34,746 bases of DNA from Bacillota bacterium (GCA_021443825.1 JABUTE010000040.1:1-34746), one strand, 5' to 3'. Positions 18,342 to 25,890 are shown, counted from the stretch's first letter. The notes: generated by a model from the letters alone, not told the origin. Program-made: numbers and translations.

Positions 18342-18375
18342 AAAAAACAGGCACCGGGAACCTTCCCGATGCCTG
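18342..18375 (-). terminator. strong intrinsic terminator
   Basis: CAGGCACCGGGAA (18348-18360) pairs with TTCCCGATGCCTG (18363-18375), a 13-pair stem with one G-T wobble, followed on the minus strand by TTTTTT. It ends the flavoprotein transcript before the Na/Pi cotransporter promoter. Confidence 0.92.
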
Positions 18376-18390
18376 CTGCTGTTGGTATTG

Positions 18391-18427
18391 AAAAGCCGTC
18401 TTTGCGGGGAGTTCTTCCCCGAAGACG
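18391..18427 (-). terminator. second terminator-like hairpin after the flavoprotein gene
   Basis: CGTCTT (18397-18402) pairs with AAGACG (18422-18427), and CGGGGA (18405-18410) with TCCCCG (18416-18421), with a two-base bulge. On the minus strand GCTTTTC follows. It begins 13 bases after the flavoprotein stop and precedes the stronger terminator, forming a tandem pair. Confidence 0.6.
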
Positions 18428-18439
18428 ATTTTGGCGCTG

Positions 18440-18964
18440 CTACATAGCCTCGCCGATCAGACGCAGCTCTTCCATCGCTGCTTCGTTGAACATGATCTCT
18501 TCGGGCTTGGTGGCACTGTAGGACTTGTGGAACTTGATATCCCAGTTGAGGTAATTGCCCATCATGCGGAACTGGTCCTCGATCAGCTTATACTGCTCGC
18601 TGTCGGTATTGGCACCGCCGACGACGATGACGCCGATCTTCTTTCCCTTCATCTGAGCAGCCTTGCAATACATCTTGTCGATGACCAGCTTCAGCTGGGC
18701 AGAAAGGCCCCACCAGTAGACGGGAGATGCAAATACGATCATGTCGGCTGCCACCAGCGTGTCGACGATCATGTTGCTGTCGTCTTTTTCGATGCAGCCT
18801 TTGGTGTTCTGGCACTGCAGGCAGGCAACGCAGGGCGATACCTTCAGCTTATAGGTATCGATGATCTCAAAGGAATGCTGAGGGCCAAGGGCGGTGGTAA
18901 AGGCCTTGGCGGCAGCCAGCGTATTGCCCTGTCTGGGGCTTCCGTTCAGTACTACGATCTTCAT
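18440..18964 (-). CDS. flavodoxin-fold NADPH-dependent FMN reductase / iron-sulfur flavoprotein-like
   Basis: A 174-residue flavodoxin-fold protein. The FMN phosphate loop NGSPRQGNT is at residues 7-15, and the second flavin segment is ASPVYWWGLSAQ near 80-91. Between them is the cysteine cluster Cys45, Cys48, Cys51, Cys57 (CVACLQCQ...C), like the compact motif that binds a [4Fe-4S] cluster in archaeal and clostridial iron-sulfur flavoproteins. It is probably a cytosolic electron-transfer or quinone/oxygen-detoxifying reductase; the substrate is unknown. I start it at the ATG at 18962-18964, six bases after GGAGGAG. It has its own promoter and terminators. Confidence 0.88.
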   Translation of the reverse strand: MKIVVLNGSPRQGNTLAAAKAFTTALGPQHSFEIIDTYKLKVSPCVACLQCQNTKGCIEKDDSNMIVDTLVAADMIVFASPVYWWGLSAQLKLVIDKMYCKAAQMKGKKIGVIVVGGANTDSEQYKLIEDQFRMMGNYLNWDIKFHKSYSATKPEEIMFNEAAMEELRLIGEAM

Positions 18965-19018
18965 TATAAACTCCTCCATTTGATACAAAGCAAGTGCGCC
19001 CTCGGGCACACCATCGGT

Positions 19019-19047
19019 ATTCTAATACAGCGAAAGACTTCTGTAAA
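19019..19047 (-). promoter_or_regulatory. predicted promoter of the flavoprotein gene
   Basis: On the minus strand -35 TTTACA (19042-19047), a 17-base spacer and -10 TAGAAT (19019-19024), each five of six to consensus. The predicted start is near 19012, leaving a leader of about 48 bases. Confidence 0.6.
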
Positions 19048-19054
19048 CATATTT

Positions 19055-19073
19055 TTGTTACATTTCTGTCAAT
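19055..19073 (-). promoter_or_regulatory. Pho-box-like motif upstream of the flavoprotein promoter
   Basis: On the minus strand TTGACA-GAAAT-GTAACA, with 11-base periodicity. On the plus strand it matches 16 of 19 positions of the motif at 18252-18270. It sits directly upstream of the -35 element, the place of an activator site. The same transcription factor may control both genes; this is inference. Confidence 0.4.
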
Positions 19074-19100
19074 CTCTGCATAAGGCGGAAAACCGCCGGT

Positions 19101-19571
19101 CTATTTGGTTCTGGCCTTGGCGGAAAACTCGTCGGCGGTGAACTTCAGCACGTTGATGGGCGCCGCCATTGTCTCGTCGAAGGCAAAGTCTTTTCCGGAC
19201 TGCTGCTTCATGATGCGCTGAAGGCCGTGGATCTTTTCTTCCGGGGTCTGTAGCAGCTGCACCCTTCCTCTTGCGACGACGGAAGAGAAAATGGCACCGA
19301 ATTTGCAGGGCACCTCGGCACCGATCACCTTCATCTCACCCTCCACCTCAACACAGGCATGGGGATCTTCTTTGATCAGATCCAGCTTATGGCCCTCCTT
19401 TGCGCAATGCATATAGAAGACGAGGCGGTCTTCCTCATATTCGTAGCCGAAATGCAGGGGCACGATGTAAGGATAGGCGCCGTCAAACAGGGCCATGCGC
19501 AAAACCCGGGCCTCATCGATCACGGCCAGGATCTGCTGCAAATCGGTGATCTCTCTGTCTTTTCTTCTCAT
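19101..19571 (-). CDS. pyridoxamine 5'-phosphate oxidase family / NimA-like flavoprotein
   Basis: A 156-residue split-barrel flavin-binding protein of the Pyridox_ox_2 type. It starts MRRKDREITDLQQILAVID and continues with PYIVPLHFGYEYEEDRLVFYM region and HCAKEGHKLDLI, the pattern of NimA-like proteins from anaerobes. NimA relatives reduce 5-nitroimidazoles, but many family members have other or unknown roles, so resistance is not implied. The start follows AGGAGG. The gene has its own extended -10 promoter and is followed by a GGCGG/CCGCC hairpin (19084-19097) without a clear T-run. Confidence 0.85.
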   Translation of the reverse strand: MRRKDREITDLQQILAVIDEARVLRMALFDGAYPYIVPLHFGYEYEEDRLVFYMHCAKEGHKLDLIKEDPHACVEVEGEMKVIGAEVPCKFGAIFSSVVARGRVQLLQTPEEKIHGLQRIMKQQSGKDFAFDETMAAPINVLKFTADEFSAKARTK

Positions 19572-19597
19572 ATTGACCTCCTGTAAGTTTTTCTTTC

Positions 19598-19606
19598 ATT
19601 ATAGCA
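19598..19606 (-). promoter_or_regulatory. extended -10 promoter of the NimA-like gene
   Basis: TGCTATAAT on the minus strand, a perfect -10 with the TG extension. No good -35 lies 17 bases upstream, where the sequence is a G+C-rich palindrome (GGCGCC), but extended -10 promoters need none. The start would be near 19591, about 20 bases before the start codon. Confidence 0.55.
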
Positions 19607-19631
19607 TACGGCGGCGCCGCTTGCGCGGGGC

Positions 19632-20126
19632 TTACCGGACGGTTTGCTGATAGCGGGCGCGGCATTCCCCGATCACCCGGGCAGCATCCTCGCGCCCCCG
19701 GTAGGCACCGGTGGTCACATCGACCCCCTGCAGCACCTTGTAATTGTCGAAGAAATTGGAGATCTCTTTCAGTTTGAAGCCGGGCAGGTCGCTGAGGTGC
19801 TGCACATCGTCGTAGCGGGGATCGCAATCCACGACGGCGATCAGCTTGTAGTCGGCATCTCCCCCGTCGGTCATCTCCAGATAGCCCAGAACCCGGGCCG
19901 GAACGATGCAGCCGGCAAAGGTAGGCTCGGTGCCGATGACGAGAATGTCCAGCGGATCGCCGTCGGGCGCCAGGGTGTTTTCGATGATGCCGTATTCGGT
20001 GGGATACCGCATGGCCGCATATAAGACCCGGTCCAGGCGGATCCGCCCGGTGGCATGGTCTTTTTCGTATTTATTCATGGAGCCGAGAGGGATCTCGATC
20101 AATGCATCGACCAGTATCTTATCCAT
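19632..20126 (-). CDS. ppa: inorganic pyrophosphatase, family I
   Basis: Hydrolyses pyrophosphate to two phosphates, pulling biosynthetic reactions forward. It has 164 residues. The family signature DGDPLDILV gives Asp55, Asp57 and Asp60, matching the metal ligands Asp65, Asp67 and Asp70 of E. coli; Asp87 and Asp92 match the other acidic pair. The EIPLGSMNKYE segment supplies the conserved Glu11 and Lys19. I start it at the ATG at 20124-20126, eight bases after AAAGGA; an ATG ten codons upstream lacks a site. It lies 29 bases after the DUF6440-like gene and is probably cotranscribed with it. Confidence 0.94.
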   Translation of the reverse strand: MDKILVDALIEIPLGSMNKYEKDHATGRIRLDRVLYAAMRYPTEYGIIENTLAPDGDPLDILVIGTEPTFAGCIVPARVLGYLEMTDGGDADYKLIAVVDCDPRYDDVQHLSDLPGFKLKEISNFFDNYKVLQGVDVTTGAYRGREDAARVIGECRARYQQTVR

Positions 20127-20155
20127 AATCGTATTCCTTTCCGCAGAACATGGCA

Positions 20156-20338
20156 CTACTTTGTGATGATGGGCTTTCCGTCGGCATCGAGCAGAGGGGT
20201 GATACCGGCGCCGTAGCCGGCCTTCCAGAGCAGATAGCTGACGCCGGTCTGCTTGTCGACCAGGATCTGGCGCAGACCTTCGTTCTTCATCTCGCTTCCG
20301 TCTTTATAGATCACCTCGAAGCGGGTCTCTTTATTCAT
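20156..20338 (-). CDS. small DUF6440-like protein
   Basis: A 60-residue protein starting MNKETRFEVIYKDG with the central LVDKQTGVSYLLWKAGY and the end ITPLLDADGKPIITK. This pattern, a short beta-rich protein in which an inherited 'DKxTGVxYL' strand is followed by GxTPLLD, matches DUF6440 as I remember it; its function is unknown. AAGGAGG lies ten bases upstream. A possible extended -10 (TGATACACT on the minus strand, 20365-20373) precedes it. Confidence 0.75.
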   Translation of the reverse strand: MNKETRFEVIYKDGSEMKNEGLRQILVDKQTGVSYLLWKAGYGAGITPLLDADGKPIITK

Positions 20339-20451
20339 TGGTATACTGCCTCCTTTTTCTTTTCAGTGTATCACAGGCCGGGATGAAATAAAAGCCGCCT
20401 TGCAGAATGCCCCGGGCGTACGCAGGTTCTTACGGGGCGGTTCTTTCGCAT

Positions 20452-20478
20452 AAAAAAGCCGGGAGGCTTTCTCCCGGC
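20452..20478 (-). terminator. intrinsic terminator
   Basis: GCCGGGAG (20458-20465) pairs with CTCCCGGC (20471-20478) around a five-base loop, followed on the minus strand by TTTTTTA. It ends the transcript coming from the four-helix membrane protein gene and the genes upstream of it. I see nothing else in 20374-20451. Confidence 0.92.
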
Positions 20479-20551
20479 GATGATCTTTTCCCTTTGGTTT
20501 TTATTTTGTTAAAGAAAGGAACAGCGTGAAGAGTGAAAGGAGGCAAACACC

Positions 20552-20761
20552 ATGATAGACAGAAGGGAAAAGAGCGGCTTTAATGTTCTGCGTGTCTACA
20601 TGCTTATTGTAGCAGGCAGCCTATGCATATTTTTGTACAGAAAAGCCCAATTTCTCATCTTTTCCCGAAGCATCGCGGTTTTTCGGCAGGCCATCCTCTG
20701 CTCTTCTTCTCAGATAAACAGATCCTTATTGATGAGCAGCAGGATCAGGATGGTCACGTAG
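20552..20761 (+). CDS. possible small membrane protein on the plus strand
   Basis: An ORF of 69 codons, the only plus-strand reading frame I take seriously. A perfect AAAGGAGG lies eight bases before its ATG. The protein has basic residues (MIDRREKSGF), one hydrophobic segment (about residues 12-28, VLRVYMLIVAGSLCIFL) and a basic, serine-rich tail. It lies in a non-coding gap except that its last 52 bases run antisense to the end of the next gene. There is no obvious promoter, and I recognise no family, so it may be chance. Confidence 0.3.
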   Translation: MIDRREKSGFNVLRVYMLIVAGSLCIFLYRKAQFLIFSRSIAVFRQAILCSSSQINRSLLMSSRIRMVT

Positions 20762-21144
20762 CAGACCGCCTTCAGAATGGGGAAGGCATTGATCTTTCCC
20801 TTCAGCTTAACGGCTACCGACGCGATGGAAAACAGGGTGAAACCGACAGCGACGGCATAGAGAAGGCTGCTTCCGCCCTTCAGGATCGCAAAGGAGGTGA
20901 TGCCCTGCACGATGCCAACCCAGAAGGTGACCTTGCCCATCTTTCTGGCAAAGGCGTCTTTTTTCTCTTCGGTGTTAAGCTTTTGAACGGTCTTTTCCGA
21001 CAGCTCCAGCGGATTCAGCTGCCGCTTTCCGGCAGCATAGATGATGCCGGTCACGATGCTGAACACGCACAGCAGAGCGTAAAACAGACCGCATAAAATG
21101 AGAAGCAGATTGTCTGCATTGCTGATGATCCAGGTATTTTCCAT
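20710..21144 (-). CDS. hypothetical four-helix membrane protein
   Basis: A 144-residue protein with four hydrophobic segments at about residues 13-38, 71-88, 92-113 and 120-138. Between the first two is a charged cytoplasmic loop (LSEKTVQKLNTEEKKDAFARKMGK). The layout, one helix, a charged loop ending in a K/R-G-K, then three helices, recalls DUF3784-type clostridial membrane proteins, but I cannot assign it. AAAGGAG precedes the start; a small CGGGC/GCCCG hairpin lies just before that site. It follows the deaminase gene after 73 bases and is the last gene before the terminator at 20452. Confidence 0.75.
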   Translation of the reverse strand: MENTWIISNADNLLLILCGLFYALLCVFSIVTGIIYAAGKRQLNPLELSEKTVQKLNTEEKKDAFARKMGKVTFWVGIVQGITSFAILKGGSSLLYAVAVGFTLFSIASVAVKLKGKINAFPILKAVCYVTILILLLINKDLFI

Positions 21145-21217
21145 GAGTTCTCCTTTCGGGCAGTGCCCGTCTTACTTTTTATGCTTATGCACATTTCCGG
21201 TGTGGTAGCCGCTGTGT

Positions 21218-21610
21218 TCAGATCCACCAGTGGGGAGTGAGCTCGCCCAGTGTCACAACGGTCTCGTTCTCAAGATCCAGCAGGATCTCAATGCTTTTAT
21301 ACGCTTCCGGCATCAGCTGGGTCATCAGCTCCCGGCAGGCGCCGCAGGGAGCCCCTGTCTTGCCGTTCGGCATCAGGGCAACGACTCTGCGGATCCGGTG
21401 CTCACCATTGGTGATCATATTGAAAATGGCATTCCGCTCTGCGCAGATGCCCAGGGTGCAGGCCGTGTCGACACAGACGCCCACATAGATGGTTCCGCTA
21501 TCTGCCTCTACGGCAGCGGCGACACCGCCCGCCGAGACAAAAGGCGATAGATCTCGCCCTTTTTGCACAGCTCTGGCAGCCTCGATCATATCGATCCAGA
21601 TCTTTTCCAT
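21218..21610 (-). CDS. cytidine deaminase family protein
   Basis: A 130-residue zinc-dependent deaminase. The catalytic motif CAERNAI (Cys56, Glu58) and the second zinc motif PCGACREL (Cys89, Cys92) are complete, with three cysteine ligands, as in tetrameric cytidine deaminases. The segment that in true cytidine deaminases reads NxE and holds the ribose is instead GVCVDTACTLG (residues 44-54), and the C-terminus ends LTPHWWI. Hence the deaminase chemistry is firm but the substrate is open. AAAGGAG precedes the start. It lies 21 bases after the DUF885 gene. Confidence 0.85.
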   Translation of the reverse strand: MEKIWIDMIEAARAVQKGRDLSPFVSAGGVAAAVEADSGTIYVGVCVDTACTLGICAERNAIFNMITNGEHRIRRVVALMPNGKTGAPCGACRELMTQLMPEAYKSIEILLDLENETVVTLGELTPHWWI

Positions 21611-21631
21611 AGGGTTGCTCTCCTTTGCTTG

Positions 21632-23248
21632 CTACTCCATATACAGGCTCTTAAAATCCTGCGCCAGATGGGCCCGGTCTTCTTCGCTGAGGTCCAGAAT
21701 CATTTTAAAGGCTTTCAGTGAGAAATGGGAGAACGAGAACAGCAGCTCGGTGTAGGTCTTCTTATCGAAGCCGTATTCGTCTTCCCAGTCGCAGAGCTTT
21801 TTCATGCCGTAGTAATAGCAGGTGAAGTAGCCGGGCATATCCAGCTGGGCCTGCACCTGGCCCCGGGCGGTTCGCTGATCGAAGCCAAGCTCCTGCATGT
21901 ATACCTCGGTGGCCTGCTGCAGGGTGCAGCCGTAATAGCGCAGCAGCAGATCCGCATGGATGCGCACGGCGGTGTGGTGCCTGCGGTAGGCGGCAAAGAG
22001 CTCAAAGAACGGGTCTTCTTCGTAAATAAAGGCAAAGGCCTTCTCGGTGCGGTGGGCCATGCCCTCCAGCACGGGAATATACTTGGCGCCGATCTTGACC
22101 GTTTCGGGGGCCGGATCGCCGGCATTGCGCACAAACTGGCAATGGTGGCCCGGATAGGCCTCATGCAGGCAGTTCATCTTGAGCCACCCGTCGGTCACGT
22201 TTTTAAAGTTGTACTGATTTAAAAACATGGTGCCGGTAAAGGGTCTTACCTCGTCGTCGCCGTCGGAGTAGCCGCCCCAGGGGAAGGAATACCGCAGGCT
22301 GTAGGGCACCTCTTTGATAAGGCACTGCTCGTCTTTTGGAAGCTTTACGTATTGGTGGGCAAGGGCACGGGTGCGCTTCATATAGTCGGCGGCTCTTGCA
22401 AACATCTCTTCGGCGCTGCCACAGGGGCCGGCATACTTGTTCAGAAGATCGTTCACCTGGCCCATATGAGTGACCGCAGGCTCTCCCTTTTCTTTTGCCA
22501 GGCGGTTTGCCAGTTGGAAGCACTCGGAGCGGGTCTTTTCCATCTCGGTCTTTTCCCACAGCAGCAGCTCGTCAAGCTCGACGCCCCGAAGGTCGCTGAG
22601 CAGGGTGCGGTATTCGGCTTCTTCCATTTTGGCGGTGGCGACCGCATCGTCTACCTCGATACTCTCTTCGGAGGGAAGGTGCCGCTGCAGCTCTTCGGCA
22701 AAGCCTTGCATTTTGGCTGCGGCCCCTTCCATGAAGGAGGATGCCTCTTCAGTCATATACGTCTCGTGGCGGATCTCGTCGGCACAGCTTACCAGGCGAC
22801 GGCAAAGAGCGGGAGCATTGGTTATGGGAACCGCCTGCAGGGCTTCCTCCAGCCGGCCGTAGATGGCTTGGGTGTTCTGCCACTCGGCTTCGCCCTTTTC
22901 GGCAAGGCGGCGGTATTGACGAAAGAAGGCCGAAAGCCCCCGCACCGGATCGTTAAAATAATCGGCGAGCTCATAGCGCAGCGCATCGCAGAAATCCTTC
23001 AATTGGTGCTTCATCACGGTAAAATAAGGAGCCGGTGTATCCAGCCTATCCACCTGCGCCGAAAGCGCTTCGTATTCGGCAAGCAAAAGCTGCCGGTTTT
23101 CTTCGGAGGGGATCACCACCTGATCCTTTCTTCCCTTGCCCGAATGGAGCTGGTAATACATGTCGGCCAACGCCCGATCGAGCTTTCGGTAGGTCGTTGT
23201 CAGTTCTTCTTTATATTCTTCTGCCTTTTGGCCACCGTACGTTGTCAT
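21632..23248 (-). CDS. DUF885 family metallopeptidase
   Basis: A 538-residue protein. The zinc-binding motif HEAYPGHH lies at residues 362-369, followed by LEGMAHRTE around 394-402, which corresponds to the EGWA-type segment with the third ligand. Long helical segments before the motif are typical of DUF885. Members are putative carboxypeptidase-like zinc peptidases; no export signal is seen, so it is probably cytosolic. I start it at the ATG at 23246-23248, six bases after AAAGGAG; this codon overlaps the Bfd-like gene's stop as ATGA. Confidence 0.88.
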   Translation of the reverse strand: MTTYGGQKAEEYKEELTTTYRKLDRALADMYYQLHSGKGRKDQVVIPSEENRQLLLAEYEALSAQVDRLDTPAPYFTVMKHQLKDFCDALRYELADYFNDPVRGLSAFFRQYRRLAEKGEAEWQNTQAIYGRLEEALQAVPITNAPALCRRLVSCADEIRHETYMTEEASSFMEGAAAKMQGFAEELQRHLPSEESIEVDDAVATAKMEEAEYRTLLSDLRGVELDELLLWEKTEMEKTRSECFQLANRLAKEKGEPAVTHMGQVNDLLNKYAGPCGSAEEMFARAADYMKRTRALAHQYVKLPKDEQCLIKEVPYSLRYSFPWGGYSDGDDEVRPFTGTMFLNQYNFKNVTDGWLKMNCLHEAYPGHHCQFVRNAGDPAPETVKIGAKYIPVLEGMAHRTEKAFAFIYEEDPFFELFAAYRRHHTAVRIHADLLLRYYGCTLQQATEVYMQELGFDQRTARGQVQAQLDMPGYFTCYYYGMKKLCDWEDEYGFDKKTYTELLFSFSHFSLKAFKMILDLSEEDRAHLAQDFKSLYME

Positions 23249-23442
23249 CGCTCGCTCCTTTCTGCTTCGCGCAGCAGATCCTTTACCAGATATTCGATAA
23301 ATTCCCGGCACCGGCCGCAGCTTTTGGCGCAGCCGGTCATCTGCTGCACCTGGGCAAAGGAGGAGGCTCCCGCCCTGACGGCATCCTCGATCTCGCCGTA
23401 GGTGATGTGCCTGCACTCGCAGGCGATCTTGTTTCTGTTCAT
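23245..23442 (-). CDS. Bfd-like [2Fe-2S]-binding protein
   Basis: A 65-residue protein of the BFD-like fold. The ligands are Cys8-X-Cys10 (ACEC) and Cys42-X2-Cys45 (SCGRC), separated by 31 residues, which is the Bfd spacing; Cys38 is extra. Domains of this kind bind a [2Fe-2S] cluster and occur free (bacterioferritin-associated ferredoxin) or fused to reductases. No bacterioferritin is nearby. The stop overlaps the DUF885 start (ATGA), and a basic tail (REAERSER) encodes the next ribosome-binding site. Function here is unknown. Confidence 0.85.
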   Translation of the reverse strand: MNRNKIACECRHITYGEIEDAVRAGASSFAQVQQMTGCAKSCGRCREFIEYLVKDLLREAERSER

Positions 23443-23482
23443 GATAGTCGAACCTTTCTTTTATCGCATGAGCAGCCGCTCT

Positions 23483-24688
23483 TTATGCAGGGCTGCCTTT
23501 TTGAGCGGCTTTCTTTTCTTTGCGGGCGAAGACCGCCATAACAGGGATCGAGACCGCCTCCAGGCAGAGGAACATCACAAACAGGAAGTTGTAATTTCCG
23601 GTTGCCTCGTACAGGGGGCCGATAAACGAAGACAGGGTCGCGGTGATGATATTGGTCGCCGCCGTGAGGTAGCCTCCGTATTTCTTGTAGCCGTTTGCCC
23701 CGAACACCCGGATGGCAATGCGCGCCACGCCAACGGCGCTCTGCGAAAAGACAAGCGAATAGAAGGCCGCCGACAGGAACAGCGCGCCAAGAGTCTTTCC
23801 AAAGAACACGAAGCCGATAAACGACAGCGAGATCATTACGTAAGCGCCCATGCAGGTCTTCCAGGGGCCGATCTTATCGATGCACCAGCCGAACACGATC
23901 TTCCACAGCATGTTGCCGATCTGGCTGGTAGATGACACCAGGGTGGCCGAAGCCAGCGGAAAGCCCATGTCGGTAACGTAGTTGGTCATGTAGCTGGAAA
24001 ACATCCAGGTGCTGCAGGGCGCCAGAATGGCCAAAAGCACGAGAAGAAAAAGCCTGGTATTGAAGGGCTCCTGTTTTTGCTGTGCAAGGTCTTTGCCGGC
24101 AGGTGCGGGTTCGGTTTCTGGAACCGGCCTTCCCAGCATCATAAGGATTCCGGGAATCGCCAGCACGGCGGTGGAGATGCTCATCACCCAGAGGGCCCCC
24201 TGCCAGCCGAAGGCAGCCGTTGCCTTAGCGATGATGGGATTAAAGACGGTTCCCGCAAAGCCCAGCATGGCCATGGCGATGCCTGTGGCCGTGCCTGCAA
24301 AATCCGGCATCCACTGGTTCAACACGAAGGGGACCGCCAGAGCAAAGGTGCTGTTGCCCAGAGAGTAGACGATGGCCGCCAGCGCCCACATGGGAGCGCC
24401 GGTGCCCAGCAGAAACAGCATGTGGCCCGCGATGTTGAAAAAGACGCAGACAAAGGCAAACAGCCGCTTGTCGACCTTAAAGAAATAGCGGGCAAACAGA
24501 GCCGCAAAGAGGGCTCCTGACAGGCCCTTTACCGAAAAATAGGTGGAGACCCTGGTGAGGGGAAAGCCCAGCGAAAGGCGCATGGCCGTAAACAGAGTGC
24601 CCTCTGTGTTAGAGAAGATGCCCGCAGAGACCTCGTAGATCAGCGCGCCGATAAACACGGTCAGCTGCTGCCGGTTCAGTTTTTTCAT
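23483..24688 (-). CDS. MFS transporter, OFA (oxalate/formate antiporter-like) family
   Basis: A 401-residue membrane protein with twelve hydrophobic segments in two halves joined by a charged loop (PVPETEPAPAGKDLAQQKQE, about residues 208-227). The first half has the features of OFA-type carriers (YFSVKGLSGAL, LNQWMPDFAGTATGIAMA). The substrate cannot be read from sequence; family members carry small organic anions. GGGAGG precedes the start. The gene lies 34 bases after the M50 protease gene and 40 before the Bfd-like gene, probably in the same transcript. Confidence 0.88.
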   Translation of the reverse strand: MKKLNRQQLTVFIGALIYEVSAGIFSNTEGTLFTAMRLSLGFPLTRVSTYFSVKGLSGALFAALFARYFFKVDKRLFAFVCVFFNIAGHMLFLLGTGAPMWALAAIVYSLGNSTFALAVPFVLNQWMPDFAGTATGIAMAMLGFAGTVFNPIIAKATAAFGWQGALWVMSISTAVLAIPGILMMLGRPVPETEPAPAGKDLAQQKQEPFNTRLFLLVLLAILAPCSTWMFSSYMTNYVTDMGFPLASATLVSSTSQIGNMLWKIVFGWCIDKIGPWKTCMGAYVMISLSFIGFVFFGKTLGALFLSAAFYSLVFSQSAVGVARIAIRVFGANGYKKYGGYLTAATNIITATLSSFIGPLYEATGNYNFLFVMFLCLEAVSIPVMAVFARKEKKAAQKGSPA

Positions 24689-24722
24689 CGATCATTACCT
24701 CCCGGAACTTCCCGGAGTCTGT

Positions 24723-25859
24723 TTACTGCTTCTGCTTTTGCGCGATCAGGTCGAAGAGACGCTGCTCGTTTTGCGCATCCAGCTTGTTGGGATAGTTTTT
24801 TACGGACTTTGCAAATTGCTTTTGGTATTTTTCGGCCTGCTTTGCATCGGGCTCCACCAGGGTATAGTAGGCGCAGTAAATGCGCTGCATGGAGATAAAG
24901 GTGCGGATGGCCTTAAATTCCTTTTTATGGGCAGCGAAGATGGTCTTTGCGGTGTCGACGTCGCCCTGCAGCGATGCGATGAACAGCAGCTCTCCGCAGA
25001 TCAGCTTTTCGTGCAGCTGGTGGATGCACGTCGCATGGCTGAGAATAAAGGCACCCGTCTCTTTGGCCTCGTCGAAGCGGAAGAGGTTGACCAGGTAGTT
25101 AAAGCGGTTGAAGGCCTGCGACGAGGTGATGGGGTCATCAAGAGGCATCGCCCGGTCGAGGAAAAACAGCTCTTCGGGCATGTCTTGCAGCTGCACCTGA
25201 CGGTCAAGCAGCTCCAGAATGCGAAGAGAATTGGCAAAGGGAACGCGAGCCGCCTTGTTTTTGCAAAGGATCACTGCGTTGGCCCCGTCGGTGCCCAAAG
25301 AGGTAAAGGGAAGGCCGTTGGTGATCAGGAGGGTCAGGTTGAGAAGCCCTGTCAGCAGAGCCGCGGAGGAAGCCAGCGGCGCCGTATTTTTCAGGCAGAA
25401 AAAGGCGATGGCGCCGGCCAGCGCAAGGATCAGATTCATCAGCAGGCCGCCCAGGTTGTAGAGCACCACAGGCATGTCTTTGGGATCGACCTCGGGCGCC
25501 AGCATCAGGCACTGACCGCCGGTGCCGGGCATGCTGTATCTGGCCAGCCTGAGCCTTCCGTTTTCGTTTTGAAAGACCACCTTGCCGAAGCGGATGGAAA
25601 GAAACCGGTAGCCCGACAGCAGCCCGCCGATCAGATGGCCCACTTCATGAAGCCAGATACTGACGAAATAGCAGGCATAGAAACCGGCCATGGCGCACAG
25701 CAGCAGCAGAAACGACTTCGCACCGCCGGACGCAGCCGCCTGCCGCTTTTCCAGCGTGGCCAGCAGAAACCCTGCCGCCCCGCCGCAGCCGGTCAGGCAG
25801 ACAAGATTGAGCGCGTAGAATATGAAGCTTTGAAGCTTGGATTTTTTGCGTGAAGACAT
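24723..25859 (-). CDS. M50 family membrane metalloprotease
   Basis: A 378-residue integral membrane protein. The zinc motif HEVGH (His71, Glu72, His75) lies in the second hydrophobic segment. A later YNLGGLLMNLILALAG segment (134-149) and the LGTDGANAV motif, with Asp191 as the likely third ligand, fit the site-2-protease family. The last 160 residues are soluble, helical and partly repeat-like. Its target is unknown; site-2 proteases cut membrane-bound regulators or signal peptides. I start it at the ATG at 25857-25859 (MSSRKKSKL), seven bases after AAAGGCGG. It lies 31 bases after topB. Confidence 0.82.
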   Translation of the reverse strand: MSSRKKSKLQSFIFYALNLVCLTGCGGAAGFLLATLEKRQAAASGGAKSFLLLLCAMAGFYACYFVSIWLHEVGHLIGGLLSGYRFLSIRFGKVVFQNENGRLRLARYSMPGTGGQCLMLAPEVDPKDMPVVLYNLGGLLMNLILALAGAIAFFCLKNTAPLASSAALLTGLLNLTLLITNGLPFTSLGTDGANAVILCKNKAARVPFANSLRILELLDRQVQLQDMPEELFFLDRAMPLDDPITSSQAFNRFNYLVNLFRFDEAKETGAFILSHATCIHQLHEKLICGELLFIASLQGDVDTAKTIFAAHKKEFKAIRTFISMQRIYCAYYTLVEPDAKQAEKYQKQFAKSVKNYPNKLDAQNEQRLFDLIAQKQKQ

Positions 25860-25890
25860 AGGTGAACCGCCTTTCTGCATCGCAGCCACT

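Noticed and set aside
23472-23510. Inverted repeats (AGCCGCTC/GAGCGGCT) around the end of the MFS gene
   Set aside because: The stem lies partly inside the coding region, has a long loop and lacks a T-run on the transcribed side.
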